From the NCBI GenBank assembly GCA_016342745.1, contig JAEINT010000017.1, positions 1 to 64,000 on the forward strand: a DNA stretch of 64,000 nt. Direction: 5' to 3'. The notes beneath the pieces are model-generated. The model saw only the letters and a program-made list of their open reading frames with translations, was not told the origin of the DNA and did no database searches. This document shows positions 17,482 to 26,552 of the stretch, one piece after another. This DNA is from Labilibaculum sp. (GTDB lineage Bacteria; Bacteroidota; Bacteroidia; Bacteroidales; Marinifilaceae). Made by a program: the position numbers and the translations under genes. How positions within the stretch are numbered: position 1 is the stretch's first letter; every line of letters begins with the position of its first letter.

Positions 17482-18720
17482 TTATTTTAGTAATTGTAAC
17501 GCCTTTAATCTTTGCAATAAACTTGGATGCGAATAGTAAAAGAACACATAAAGCGGATGTGGTGTTAAGTTGCTAAGGGAACTCACAGACAGCTTTTTTA
17601 AAGCATTTCCTAAAGCTTTTGCATCGTAATTTTTCAAAGCGTAATCATCTGCCTCATATTCATTTTTACGAGACAAAACATTCATTCCCAGACCTAAAAA
17701 AGTGGATATCGGCGAATAAAGAATTCCAAAAGCAATTAAGCCTAAGTGAAAACCATGTTGTGTGGCTCCAAATGCTTCTGAAAGCAATGGATTTGCAATA
17801 ATCAAAGAAAAAATATAAAACATCAAACCAGTTTGTAATAATGACAATATGATTCCACTAAGCGTATGCTTCTTCTTGTAATGACCTATTTCATGAGCTA
17901 AAACAGCTACAATTTCTTCTTTACTCAAATCATTTATTAAAGTATCAAACAAAACAATTCTCTTTTTGGCACCTAAGCCACTGAAATAAGCATTTCCTTT
18001 AGATGATCTCTTCGATCCATCCATTACATAGACATTGTCCAACTTAAAATTTACTTTACTTGCAAATTGACTAATCGCATTCTTTAAATCACCCTCTTCC
18101 AATGGTGTTTGCTTGTTAAAAAGAGGTACAAAAACGGAGGAGTAAAACATCGTCATGAAAATCATAAAAGCTGCGATTACAGCCCATGCCATCCACCAAA
18201 AGTTATTTGTAGTTTGCAAATAGATCCATATCAAAAGAGCTAATAACCCTCCTCCAATCACAATACTTAAAATACCTCCTTTTATTTTATCAAGAATAAA
18301 AGTTTTTAAACTTGTCCTGTTAAAACCATATTTTTCCTCAATAATAAATGTTGAATAATAAGAAAATGGCAAGCCTAACAAACTTGAAAGTAACATGATC
18401 ACTCCAAAAAACGATAAGGCAATTGCAATTGGATGTTCAAAGTAAACTCGAACCAATTCATCTACCCATGCAAATCCACCTAACACAATCATTAAGACTG
18501 TTCCTATAAAACCTAAGGCTGAAGAGATTAAAGAAGGTAAAAGCTTATCCTTTTGATAATTTTGCGATTGCTCATATTTTTCTTGATCGTAAATTCCTTC
18601 TAGTGCCTTTGGCAAATTTGGCGACCACTTTTTTTGATTTAAAAACTCTAGAAAACGTTCTAAAATAAAATCGGCAATTAGAATTCCGAGAATAATATAA
18701 AGTACTGTTGTTGATGTCAT
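17482..18720 (-). CDS. M48 family CAAX-type membrane metalloprotease (Ste24-like)
   Basis: A 412-residue integral membrane protease. Helices lie near 1-20, 60-120, 150-205 and 285-345. The zinc site is the HEIGH pentad at His276-His280 in VAVLAHEIGHYKKKH; the third ligand is the Glu of SRKNEYEADDYALK. The N-terminal CAAX-protease extension (about 30-190) places it with Ste24/FACE-1 rather than HtpX. In bacteria these enzymes are linked to membrane-protein quality control. It is the first gene of a two-gene operon with cinA. Confidence 0.94.
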   Translation of the reverse strand: MTSTTVLYIILGILIADFILERFLEFLNQKKWSPNLPKALEGIYDQEKYEQSQNYQKDKLLPSLISSALGFIGTVLMIVLGGFAWVDELVRVYFEHPIAIALSFFGVIMLLSSLLGLPFSYYSTFIIEEKYGFNRTSLKTFILDKIKGGILSIVIGGGLLALLIWIYLQTTNNFWWMAWAVIAAFMIFMTMFYSSVFVPLFNKQTPLEEGDLKNAISQFASKVNFKLDNVYVMDGSKRSSKGNAYFSGLGAKKRIVLFDTLINDLSKEEIVAVLAHEIGHYKKKHTLSGIILSLLQTGLMFYIFSLIIANPLLSEAFGATQHGFHLGLIAFGILYSPISTFLGLGMNVLSRKNEYEADDYALKNYDAKALGNALKKLSVSSLSNLTPHPLYVFFYYSHPSLLQRLKALQLLK

Positions 18721-18756
18721 CTATTAAATCAATTTATTATTGTATTGCAAAATTAG

Positions 18757-18789
18757 AAAACCCTGAAGGAATATTGTCCTTCAGGGTTA
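18757..18789 (-). terminator. Terminator after the DUF6340-like lipoprotein gene
   Basis: AACCCTGAAGGA and TCCTTCAGGGTT form a perfect 12-bp stem with a 6-nt loop, followed on the minus strand by TTTTCTAATTTT. It lies 23 bp past the stop at 18812. Confidence 0.88.
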
Positions 18790-18811
18790 TATATTTCATT
18801 TCAAAATGAGT

Positions 18812-19873
18812 TTACTCTTTAAAGAATAAATCAAGTTTCTTTTTATTTTTTGTTCTCTTAATAAGCTCCATGGTATATTCTTTAACCATTTCAAATTCGA
18901 CAGATTTTGATTTCATTTTTTTATAATGAAAAATAGATTTCCTAATCCATTGATTTGCAGCCATAAAATCTTCTTTCACTTCATAAGCAAGAGCCAAATT
19001 GTAACATGCTCTTCCTGCTAACTTATCATCATCTTCATTTGCTATTTCCTTCCAAAGAATGATCATAGCATCCCAATTTTCCTGAGCTAGATAGTATTTT
19101 GCAACAGATAAACGATTGTCTCCAGAAATAAAATATTTTCTCTTTAAATTAATCCACTTCGGAATAAATAAGTCCGCATAATTACTTCCTATTTCATAGG
19201 CAACATCACGAAATATTTCTGACCGTTTAGGAAGTTTTTCTGCTATTAACTTATTATATGAATATGATAATTCCTCTGTAAATAAGCTATCCTGAACAAT
19301 TTGCTCATCAATAATAGATTGATCTAAAGGATCATAAACTCGCCAAGCTGAAAAGTGATTAATGTCCGTTATTCCATAATAACCTTCATTAATAATGATT
19401 GAATATTTATTAAAAATCTGTATATCCTCCAAACAAATCAAAATATCCGATGTTGTTTTAGAACAAATACTATCTACAATATTCCATTTTAAAGGTGAAT
19501 AATCTCGACCGCCATCAACAACCTCTGCATTCAAAGAAATATAATTAATCGAATCTATGCCAAGATCATCTGAGAAACTTTCAATAAATCCAACATAACA
19601 ATTCTTAGCAATTACCTCCGTATAATCTGTAGAGTCTCTTATTACATTATCGTCAACCATATATATTTTATTCAACGAATCAATCTCGAAACTTGTGTTT
19701 CGATCAACAAAACCAATTGTTTTAACATCGGAAGGAATTACAATAGAAGGAGCCTCTAAACCTTGAAAATGGTATAAAGAATAGCTTTGACAAGATGTTA
19801 AGAATAACAACGGCAAAAGATATAAAACCGCTCTTTTCATATTAAAGAGCATTGTGGAAAAGGATTTATTCAT
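18812..19873 (-). CDS. DUF6340-like lipoprotein
   Basis: Up to 353 residues. The lipobox LLFLTSCQ implies a start at the internal Met at 19840 (MKRAVLYLLPLL), because the longer frame puts 11 extra residues before the signal peptide. After Cys the protein has a mixed domain (IVIPSDVKTIGFVDRNTSF, then a block around ILICLEDIQIFNKYS) and a C-terminal helical part with a TPR-like unit (about 255-345: AKYYLAQENWDAMIILWKE, then ACYNLALAYEVKEDFMAANQ). This matches DUF6340 proteins of Bacteroidales in outline. Function unknown. It starts 23 nt after the VWA-like gene and probably shares its transcript. Confidence 0.75.
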   Translation of the reverse strand: MNKSFSTMLFNMKRAVLYLLPLLFLTSCQSYSLYHFQGLEAPSIVIPSDVKTIGFVDRNTSFEIDSLNKIYMVDDNVIRDSTDYTEVIAKNCYVGFIESFSDDLGIDSINYISLNAEVVDGGRDYSPLKWNIVDSICSKTTSDILICLEDIQIFNKYSIIINEGYYGITDINHFSAWRVYDPLDQSIIDEQIVQDSLFTEELSYSYNKLIAEKLPKRSEIFRDVAYEIGSNYADLFIPKWINLKRKYFISGDNRLSVAKYYLAQENWDAMIILWKEIANEDDDKLAGRACYNLALAYEVKEDFMAANQWIRKSIFHYKKMKSKSVEFEMVKEYTMELIKRTKNKKKLDLFFKE

Positions 19874-19896
19874 CAGTCATGTTTTTTTAATCATAT

Positions 19897-21990
19897 TTAA
19901 TTTCCTAACCAGTATTTCCTCAAAAACCATTCCAGTATTATTAATATGATAATAATAATCAATAAATATAACAATTCAACTAAATTTGAATACTTTGTCT
20001 CCTCAGAAATGGTCGATTTTGAATATTCACTTTTTAAAAGGTGATTAGCAATTTGAGGTATTTCATTCTGATTAAAATATTTACCACTTGTAATTTTTGA
20101 GATCTGAGTTAATGTCTCTTTTTGCGCTTGCAGATTCCTCGCTTCATTATTATTTGGACTTACAATAAAATTCCCTTCTTGTTTTAACTCAGGAACCAAA
20201 TCATTAGATTTTACTACAAAAGAATAATTTCCTTTGGGCAAAGAATTAAGACGTAAGTTATATCGATTCAAATTTTGTTCAAATTGATAATTAAAGGTTT
20301 TTCCCTGCGAATCTTTTAATAAAAATTCCAAATTCGTATCATTTACCAATTGATAACTTTTATTGTAATATTCTGCATCGATTACAATTTCCTCTCCCTC
20401 TGCAATATTTCTTGGATAACTTAAGCGCAATTGCCTTCTTTTTTCCTTCAACGCCAAATATTGAACCATGCGATTGATAAGCGAAGAAAAAGATTCACTC
20501 GAATTATTCATTCGATATGAATGCAATTTCCACCGCCATAATCCTTCTCCAAAAACCCAACCAATTTTCTGATTCCCTATATTCGTAAAAGCAATTTGTG
20601 GAATTTTCGTCTCTATTGTTTTAATAACTTGCTCTCCGAAAACCTGATATTCAGAATTAAAATCATAGTTCACAATTGGAGATAATAATGGAGGTAAGTC
20701 TTCAAGAATATTTTGCTCATCATCTTTAAAAGTAAATAAGTTAAAATTATCGGCCATTTTAAAGCTTGACTCGGAAAATAAATCTTCAACATTGTTAATC
20801 TTTACACCTAGCTCATTCGAATTTATTGCATTCAAATTAGAAGTACCACCTAATACCATTAAAAGCGGAACCTCTTTTTTCCTCATTTTCTCTATCAAAC
20901 TAGCATAAGAATTAAGCTTCGAAGGAATTTGATAAAGAATTATGAGGTTGTATTTTTCAAGATCTAGTTTCTTCTTAGATAGATTGATGGTCTCGCAAGT
21001 ATAATTTACGTTGTCATTAATAGCTGATTTTAATGCAGCGACATCAGGATGATATTGGTCAAAACAAACAGCAATGTTCTGCTTATTATCTAAAACATCA
21101 ACAACAAATTCGTGATGGTTATTTTCTTTTACTTGCTCATCTTTATTGATTACAAGATCAACTTTAAATCTTTGTAATCCTGATTTATCTGGACTAACGA
21201 AATAATCATTTTCGACAAAGAACGAATTCGAACTAATTTTAAATTGATCTGTCACCAAAGTTTTAGAACCATTAGAAATTCTAAGCTGTACCACTTCATC
21301 TTTTAAATTCTGAGCCTTTATTTCAATTCTTACGGGTAGTTTACTTTTGACAAAACCCAATTTATTTGATCTAATGGAATAAATTGCCAAGTCCTCTATC
21401 CTTGCTGTATCTCCTAATTGCAAAGTATGAATCGGGAAATTTACATCATCCAACAAATAATTAGGATTACTTCCTTTATTATAAATTCCATCACTTGCTA
21501 CAAGAACCTGAACATTTGAAGAGTACCCATAAGTTGACTTCAAATATTCAATTAACTGAGAGAAATCAGTATTGGTATCTAAAAAAGTAAAACTTGTCAA
21601 CTCTTCTACTCTATTTCCAAAGCTTAATTGATGAATCGTAAATTTTGAACTTACCGATTTAATAAAATTTTCAACTACACTTGGATATTCATTAAGATAT
21701 TTAAGGGAATCTTTACCTACGCTTATAGACTGCGAATTATCTTGAGCAAAAACCAAAATAGGCTTTTCAATTCTCTTAGATGAATATTTCAATTTAGGTC
21801 CTAACAACAAAAATAACAAGCAGAAAAAAGAAGTCCCTTTTAGAATTGACAAAAGGATAATTTTAGGTAAGGATATGTCCTTATGATATGGTTTTTTATA
21901 AAAATACAACCAAAACACAAGTAAAAAGGAAACGAGTATAAATGGTAACACCCACCAAAGAGAATGTTCTGTAACAATGTTGATATCCAA
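19897..21990 (-). CDS. VWA-like membrane protein (BatA-related), TTG start
   Basis: A 697-residue protein with two N-terminal TM helices (about 10-30 and 40-60), an extracytoplasmic region and one C-terminal TM helix (about 670-690). A von Willebrand A-like block starts ILVFAQDNSQS, a DxSxS-type metal site, followed by VLVASDGIYN. Later strands resemble the glutamine-amidotransferase-like region of related proteins (LIILYQIPSKLNSY). Homologues are annotated as VWA or BatA-like proteins, with unknown role at the cell envelope. The start codon appears to be TTG at 21990, as no ATG precedes the first helix. A TAAATTTG box at 22014-22021 sits just upstream. It forms a pair with the lipoprotein gene downstream. 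Confidence 0.78.
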   Translation of the reverse strand: MDINIVTEHSLWWVLPFILVSFLLVFWLYFYKKPYHKDISLPKIILLSILKGTSFFCLLFLLLGPKLKYSSKRIEKPILVFAQDNSQSISVGKDSLKYLNEYPSVVENFIKSVSSKFTIHQLSFGNRVEELTSFTFLDTNTDFSQLIEYLKSTYGYSSNVQVLVASDGIYNKGSNPNYLLDDVNFPIHTLQLGDTARIEDLAIYSIRSNKLGFVKSKLPVRIEIKAQNLKDEVVQLRISNGSKTLVTDQFKISSNSFFVENDYFVSPDKSGLQRFKVDLVINKDEQVKENNHHEFVVDVLDNKQNIAVCFDQYHPDVAALKSAINDNVNYTCETINLSKKKLDLEKYNLIILYQIPSKLNSYASLIEKMRKKEVPLLMVLGGTSNLNAINSNELGVKINNVEDLFSESSFKMADNFNLFTFKDDEQNILEDLPPLLSPIVNYDFNSEYQVFGEQVIKTIETKIPQIAFTNIGNQKIGWVFGEGLWRWKLHSYRMNNSSESFSSLINRMVQYLALKEKRRQLRLSYPRNIAEGEEIVIDAEYYNKSYQLVNDTNLEFLLKDSQGKTFNYQFEQNLNRYNLRLNSLPKGNYSFVVKSNDLVPELKQEGNFIVSPNNNEARNLQAQKETLTQISKITSGKYFNQNEIPQIANHLLKSEYSKSTISEETKYSNLVELLYLLIIIIILIILEWFLRKYWLGN

Positions 21991-22013
21991 CTTATGTAAT
22001 TTTAGAGTTTCAA

Positions 22014-22021
22014 CAAATTTA
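22014..22021 (-). promoter_or_regulatory. Candidate -7 element of the VWA-like gene
   Basis: The minus strand reads TAAATTTG, an exact TAnnTTTG match, with a leader of about 17 nt to the TTG start. No TTTG is present at the expected upstream spacing, so confidence is low. Confidence 0.3.
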
Positions 22022-22237
22022 ACAAACTAAGTTTAATTGCTAGTTTTTAACAGCAACAATATCCTCTATTTTTCGATTTAATTAAGATTTAAATTCAAAA
22101 TTGAAGCATTAATTTAACGTTTTAATCTTCTTTAACACTTGTTTAGACCAATTAACCTCATTCCTATATACATTTGTAGTGTACAAAAGAACAAAAAGAG
22201 TTTTTTCATAATATAGAATTAGGGTTTTAAAGTGAAT

Positions 22238-22268
22238 AAAAAAAGTCGGCTGGTTACCGACTTTTTTT
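22238..22268. terminator. Bidirectional terminator hairpin
   Basis: AAAAAAAGTCGG, loop CTGGTTA, CCGACTTTTTTT: a 7-bp GC-containing stem extended by A/T pairs, with T-runs on both strands. It follows the decayed minus-strand gene at 22295-22486 and could end transcription from the gene at 22501-23283. Confidence 0.8.
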
Positions 22269-22294
22269 GTGCTCTATATTTTAATTATCATTGC

Positions 22295-22486
22295 TCATTT
22301 GCTTCGTGTAGTTTTCATTAATTCCAAAGCTTCCTTTGTAAATAAATCCCAATCATCTGCAAATATTAGTTAACCATAAACCAACTTTTAAGTGGTGGTT
22401 TCCTTTTAAAAGGATTCAACAATTCATCTCCTACACCTAAGTCATCGAGTAGTTATACGATTAAAACTAGCAATTTCTTCACTCAT
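22295..22486 (-). pseudogene. Decayed small gene (three out-of-frame pieces)
   Basis: Read on the minus strand, three protein-like pieces lie in successive frames: MSEEIASFNRITTR from 22486, then LLDDLGVGDELLNPFKRKPP continuing to SWFMVN and a stop, then FADDWDLFTKEALELMKTT up to the stop at 22295-22297. Each junction needs a small insertion or deletion. The composition is coding-like, and a terminator follows right after. The product is not recognised. It directly follows the Cys-motif protein gene, so it was perhaps once its operon partner. Confidence 0.45.
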
Positions 22487-22500
22487 TGTTTTAATTTCCA

Positions 22501-23283
22501 TTATATATCAAACCCTGGTCTAATAAAATCTTTGGACTCAGGAAACACGATGTCAACTAAATTTCTTAAACCAGATAGCAATAGTAATATTGGCAACATT
22601 TCATCTTCTGCTTTAGGAAAATATTTCATAAAACAAGTCCATGCATCTATCGAGTTATCGATTGAAAGGAGAGCTACCTTAGCTGAAGCAACACTATCAT
22701 GTTCGTAAAATTCATTTGCTGTTTCTTCAGTATTAACTTTACTTCTTAATGAACGAAATAGCTTGCTTGGAATAATAAACTGATACCAATGTATTTTCTC
22801 TGAAGCACTAAAGATCTCTTTCTGACAATCAGACATATCCTCAAGATCTTGGAAATCTAATAATTCTTTTAAACTAGAACTTCCAATAAATAGAGATGAT
22901 TCAAAATTTGCAAACCAGTCATCAACCAATTCTGAATATTGATCTGCTTGAACCATTATTTGGCTCTTAAAAATAAGATTGTCTTTCTCATCCTCTATTT
23001 CAGGATCAAAATCCTCCTGGGTGTCAGGAAATTCCATTCCCAAATCTTTAGCTGCCTGTCGTAAAAGTTCCATGCTTAATTGAAACATTTCGTCCAAATT
23101 ATCCATGGCTGTACTCGCTTCCGAATCGCTTTCTTTTAATTCAGGTACACCTTCATCCATCATCTTATAATTAAGACAATTACTATTAAAGCTGCATTTA
23201 TCACACCAGCCATCACAATAATTATATATTCCAGGAATTAAATTAGGGTTCTGTATTAATGCAAAGAGTAAATCTTTATTCAT
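22501..23283 (-). CDS. Unknown protein with N-terminal four-Cys motif
   Basis: A 260-residue protein that I cannot place in a named family. Residues 22-37 read YCDGWCDKCSFNSNCL, giving Cys23, Cys27, Cys30 and Cys36, a CX3CX2CX5C set suited to zinc or an Fe-S cluster. The rest is acidic and helical, with aromatic-rich stretches (QYSELVDDWFANFESSL; EKIHWYQFIIPSKLFRSL). There is no signal peptide, so it is predicted cytosolic. It stands alone, with a decayed gene and a terminator downstream. Confidence 0.7.
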   Translation of the reverse strand: MNKDLLFALIQNPNLIPGIYNYCDGWCDKCSFNSNCLNYKMMDEGVPELKESDSEASTAMDNLDEMFQLSMELLRQAAKDLGMEFPDTQEDFDPEIEDEKDNLIFKSQIMVQADQYSELVDDWFANFESSLFIGSSSLKELLDFQDLEDMSDCQKEIFSASEKIHWYQFIIPSKLFRSLRSKVNTEETANEFYEHDSVASAKVALLSIDNSIDAWTCFMKYFPKAEDEMLPILLLLSGLRNLVDIVFPESKDFIRPGFDI

Positions 23284-23488
23284 ATATGCTATATTACTTT
23301 CTTAAAAGATAATTATTGTAAACCTAGCTCTCTAATTAATCAAACTAATTGCTAAGTTTTGAAACCACAAGCAATTACAGTCGTAACTACTATTATTGGC
23401 TCATCCGTATTCTACAGTATCTACTTAAAATGATAAAGAATACAGGTATTTGTACTTATAAAATGATGTTTGGTTTCAATTTTTCACC

Positions 23489-24793
23489 ATGTTTTTAGAA
23501 AACACTAGTCTTTCATCAAAATCAATAAAAGAAAAATATCTTCTTATTAGCATTGTTATTGCTATTGCCCTAGGATTTTTAATAGGTGGAATCTATCCTA
23601 AATTTTCTATTCATTTATCAATATTTGGGGAAGCTTTCCTTAATATCTTAATGATGCTAGTTGTACCCATGGTAATTCTATCTATGGTTGTTGGCATAGC
23701 CCGTATTAAAAACTTACGCTCATTAGGAAAAATAGGAAGTAAAACTATCTTATATTATTTCTCAACTACAGCAATTTCAGTTTGTATTGGAATGATTTTA
23801 GTTAATATTATTCAACCTGGAGTTGGTGCTGATATTTTATTACCCGACGATAGTTTTACTATTATCAACAAAAGCTCCAATGTTACAGATACAATTAAGG
23901 AGTTAATTGTTGGTAACGCGGCTAAAGATCAACAAGGATTGATTGCATACAATCTATTTTTGGCCATGGTTAAAATGGATATTCTTCCACTAATTGTATT
24001 TTCTCTGTTTTTTGGCGGAGCCTTGTCATCCTTAGGCTTAAAATCAAAAAAAACAATTCATATCATTTCAACATTAAATGATGGAATAATGCAACTCGTT
24101 AATTGGGTTATGTATTTGGCTCCTATTGGAATTCTCGGACTTATTGCAGCAAGAATTGGTAAAGCAGGCGGATTTGAAGGATTTATTCCAGAATTACAAT
24201 CTCTTGGTAAATTCAGTTTAACAGTGCTTTTGGGCCTTTTATTTCATGGAATTGTTATTTTAAGCTTGGCTTTAAAACTTTTTGGAAAACAAAACCCTTT
24301 CTCATATTGCAAAGGTGTTGGAGCTGCTCTCTTAAATGCATTTTCCACTGCCTCAAGTACTGCAACATTACCTATAACGATACAAGGAGTTCAACAGGAA
24401 AACAAAGTATCTAAGAAAATTAGTAATTTCGTTCTTCCATTAGGAGCTACAATAAACATGGATGGTACAGCTCTATATGAGGCCGTTGCAGCTATTTTCA
24501 TTGCTCAAATATATGGCATTGAATTAAGTACTGGTCAACAAGTTATTATATTTATAACTGCTACACTTGCGGCTATAGGCGCAGCGGGTATTCCAGAAGC
24601 TGGGCTTGTTACTATGGTGATTGTGTTAAAAGCGGTGAATTTACCAATAGAAGGCATTGGTCTGTTACTAACTATAGATTGGTTGTTAGATCGCTTTCGA
24701 ACGACCGTTAATGTTTGGGGAGATAGCGTAGGAGCCGCAATTGTTGAAAGACAGATTATAAAAAAGCCACTTAAAAAAAGTGGCTCTGAATAA
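23489..24793 (+). CDS. Dicarboxylate/amino acid:cation symporter (DAACS family)
   Basis: A 434-residue transporter of the GltP/GltPh fold. Features in order: eight TM segments, a Ser-rich reentrant loop (AFSTASSTATLPIT), the TM7 motif NMDGTALYEAVAAIF (NMDGT, sodium site), the second hairpin AAGIPEAGLVTMVIVL, and TM8 with DWLLDRFRTTVNVWGD, where Asp and Arg bind substrate carboxyl and amino groups. The Arg in DRFRTTVN fits a glutamate/aspartate-type binder. It imports acidic amino acids or C4-dicarboxylates with sodium or protons. Its last codons overlap the dapA terminator, and the two genes converge 16 bp apart. Confidence 0.95.
   Translation: MFLENTSLSSKSIKEKYLLISIVIAIALGFLIGGIYPKFSIHLSIFGEAFLNILMMLVVPMVILSMVVGIARIKNLRSLGKIGSKTILYYFSTTAISVCIGMILVNIIQPGVGADILLPDDSFTIINKSSNVTDTIKELIVGNAAKDQQGLIAYNLFLAMVKMDILPLIVFSLFFGGALSSLGLKSKKTIHIISTLNDGIMQLVNWVMYLAPIGILGLIAARIGKAGGFEGFIPELQSLGKFSLTVLLGLLFHGIVILSLALKLFGKQNPFSYCKGVGAALLNAFSTASSTATLPITIQGVQQENKVSKKISNFVLPLGATINMDGTALYEAVAAIFIAQIYGIELSTGQQVIIFITATLAAIGAAGIPEAGLVTMVIVLKAVNLPIEGIGLLLTIDWLLDRFRTTVNVWGDSVGAAIVERQIIKKPLKKSGSE
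24757..24785 (-). terminator. dapA terminator inside the neighbouring coding region
   Basis: The minus strand reads GCCACTTTTTTTAAGTGGC then six T. It lies past the dapA stop but within the last codons of the convergent DAACS symporter gene, encoding its KKPLKKSGSE tail. Confidence 0.75.
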
Positions 24794-24809
24794 AATATCT
24801 TAGTTGGAT

Positions 24810-25697
24810 TTAGATTAATCCTTGTTTTCTCATTTCTGCAACAAGTAAATCTCTGTTGTCATCAATCATTCTGCACATAGGAGATCTAAATTCTTCTGAA
24901 AGCTTATCCATCACAGCCAAACCTGTTTTTACTGGAATTGGATTCGACTCAATAAAGCAAAGTTGAATTAGCTTTAAGTATTTAAAATAAATAGCTCGTG
25001 CTTGATTCAAATCGCCTTTTTCAGCTGCATTCATCAACGTATGAAACTCCTTTGGTATTATGTTGGCAATAACTGAAATTACACCATCTGCACCCATGCA
25101 AACCGCCTGAAATGCCAAAGCATCATCACCTGAAAAAACCATAAAGTCACTTGGTTTGTCCTTTAATAAGCAAGCCAATTGCTCTAAATTTCCAGATGCT
25201 TCCTTAATTCCAACAACATTATCTAACTCATTAGCCAATTCAACTACCAAATCAACAGGAATATTACATGCCGTTCTTCCAGGAACATTATAAAGAACAA
25301 TTGGTACCGAAACAGCTTTAGATATCTGAGTGAAATAATCTTTTAATCCATTTCGACTCGGCTTATTGTAATATGGAGCTACTACTAGAATACCATCTAC
25401 GCCAAGAGATTCAGCCAGACAAGAATTTTCGATGGCTTCAGATGTTGAATTAGTTCCTGTACCAGCAATTACTGGTATACGTTTATTTACCTTTTCAACT
25501 GTATGTTCGATAAGATTAGCATACTCCTCCTTATTAAGAGTTGCTGCTTCTCCAGTGGTTCCACAAACTACGATTCCGTCGGTTTCATTTTCAACGTGAA
25601 ATTCGATCAAATTATCGAAAGCAGTATAATCAATACTACCATCAATATTAAAAGGTGTTACAATAGCAACAATAGATCCTTGCCAAGCTTTTCTCAT
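24810..25697 (-). CDS. dapA: 4-hydroxy-tetrahydrodipicolinate synthase
   Basis: A 295-residue TIM-barrel lyase of the DapA/NanA superfamily. It condenses pyruvate with aspartate semialdehyde in the lysine and diaminopimelate pathway. The Schiff-base lysine is Lys165 in VVGIKEASGN. The GTTGEAATL segment (family Thr-Thr pair), LYNVPGRTACNI (Tyr and Arg of the site) and FSGDDALAF are all present. Length is typical. Transcription is likely from the TTTC/TATATTTG promoter at 25756-25790. A divergent ACT-domain protein gene starts 173 bp upstream. Confidence 0.97.
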   Translation of the reverse strand: MRKAWQGSIVAIVTPFNIDGSIDYTAFDNLIEFHVENETDGIVVCGTTGEAATLNKEEYANLIEHTVEKVNKRIPVIAGTGTNSTSEAIENSCLAESLGVDGILVVAPYYNKPSRNGLKDYFTQISKAVSVPIVLYNVPGRTACNIPVDLVVELANELDNVVGIKEASGNLEQLACLLKDKPSDFMVFSGDDALAFQAVCMGADGVISVIANIIPKEFHTLMNAAEKGDLNQARAIYFKYLKLIQLCFIESNPIPVKTGLAVMDKLSEEFRSPMCRMIDDNRDLLVAEMRKQGLI

Positions 25698-25755
25698 TAT
25701 ATATTTACTCCTTGATTAATACTTACAGCCATCTGTAAGATTTTGTTAACGGCTG

Positions 25756-25790
25756 CAAATATAGATTCTACAATATAGCGAACGAAATTT
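25756..25790 (-). promoter_or_regulatory. Promoter of dapA
   Basis: The minus strand carries TATATTTG (25756-25763), an exact TAnnTTTG -7 box. About 20 nt upstream is TTTC, one mismatch from the TTTG -33 box. The leader to the dapA ATG is about 50 nt, too short for a lysine riboswitch. Confidence 0.55.
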
Positions 25791-25870
25791 TTAGAAAATT
25801 TACTCAATAATTCTACATTCTGTTAATTTTTGAACATATTTGTAGAGAATTTCAACACAAACTTCGATTC

Positions 25871-26530
25871 ATGATAACAATTCCACAAGTTGTAGAAAAA
25901 ATAGTTAGCTCACAACCTTTTTTAGCGGAAGCTTTAGTTGAAGGATTGATTAACGTTTCATCATTGGCGCGTAAAATCCAAACCCAAGTTGAGGACAGTG
26001 TAAAAAAACCAGTCAAGATTGGCGCTATAATAATGGCTTTAAATAGATTAGCACCAAACCTCGAAGTGAAAATAAATCCTGGATTAAAAGAAGTAATAAC
26101 AAATGTTGGGGATATTATTGTACGCTCCCAACTGGTCGATTTCACGTATAAAAACTCAAATACGCTGATTGAAAAACACACAGAATTGTTAAAATCAATT
26201 GGACCAAATCAAGAGTTTTTCTATACTATGGTGCAAGGCGTTTTTGAATCTAACTTGGTCGTGAGCAACATGTTACATCAAAAAGTACTCGAGACTTTTA
26301 GTGAAGAACAACTGGTTAGTAAAAGTGAAAATTTATCATCAGTAACGCTTAAACTACCATCAACAAACAGCCAACAACTTGGTTTTTACTACTTTATCTT
26401 AAAAAACATAGCTTGGGCAGGCATCAATATTAAAGAGGTAATCTCAACAACCAATGAATTTACATTAGTTGTTAATGACGCAGATATTGATAAAACATTT
26501 TCTGTTCTTAAAAACATGGGAAATAGCTGA
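25871..26530 (+). CDS. ACT-domain-like protein of unknown role
   Basis: A 219-residue cytosolic protein. Residues about 155-217 fit an ACT fold: strand SVTLKLPS, helix around LGFYYFILKNIAWAG, strands INIKEVISTT and EFTLVVND, helix IDKTFSVLKNM. The order strand-helix-strand-strand-helix matches the aspartokinase-type regulatory domain. The first 150 residues are helical (LAEALVEGLINVSSLARKI) and not recognised; a winged-helix-like fold is possible. No aspartokinase catalytic motif is present. It is divergent from dapA, which hints at amino-acid sensing, but this is inference. Confidence 0.7.
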   Translation: MITIPQVVEKIVSSQPFLAEALVEGLINVSSLARKIQTQVEDSVKKPVKIGAIIMALNRLAPNLEVKINPGLKEVITNVGDIIVRSQLVDFTYKNSNTLIEKHTELLKSIGPNQEFFYTMVQGVFESNLVVSNMLHQKVLETFSEEQLVSKSENLSSVTLKLPSTNSQQLGFYYFILKNIAWAGINIKEVISTTNEFTLVVNDADIDKTFSVLKNMGNS

Positions 26531-26552
26531 TCAAAAAATAACTTACAAGCAA

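Noticed and set aside
25697-25870. Lysine riboswitch before dapA
   Set aside because: The predicted leader is about 50 nt, far shorter than the lysine aptamer, and no aptamer-like pairing was seen.
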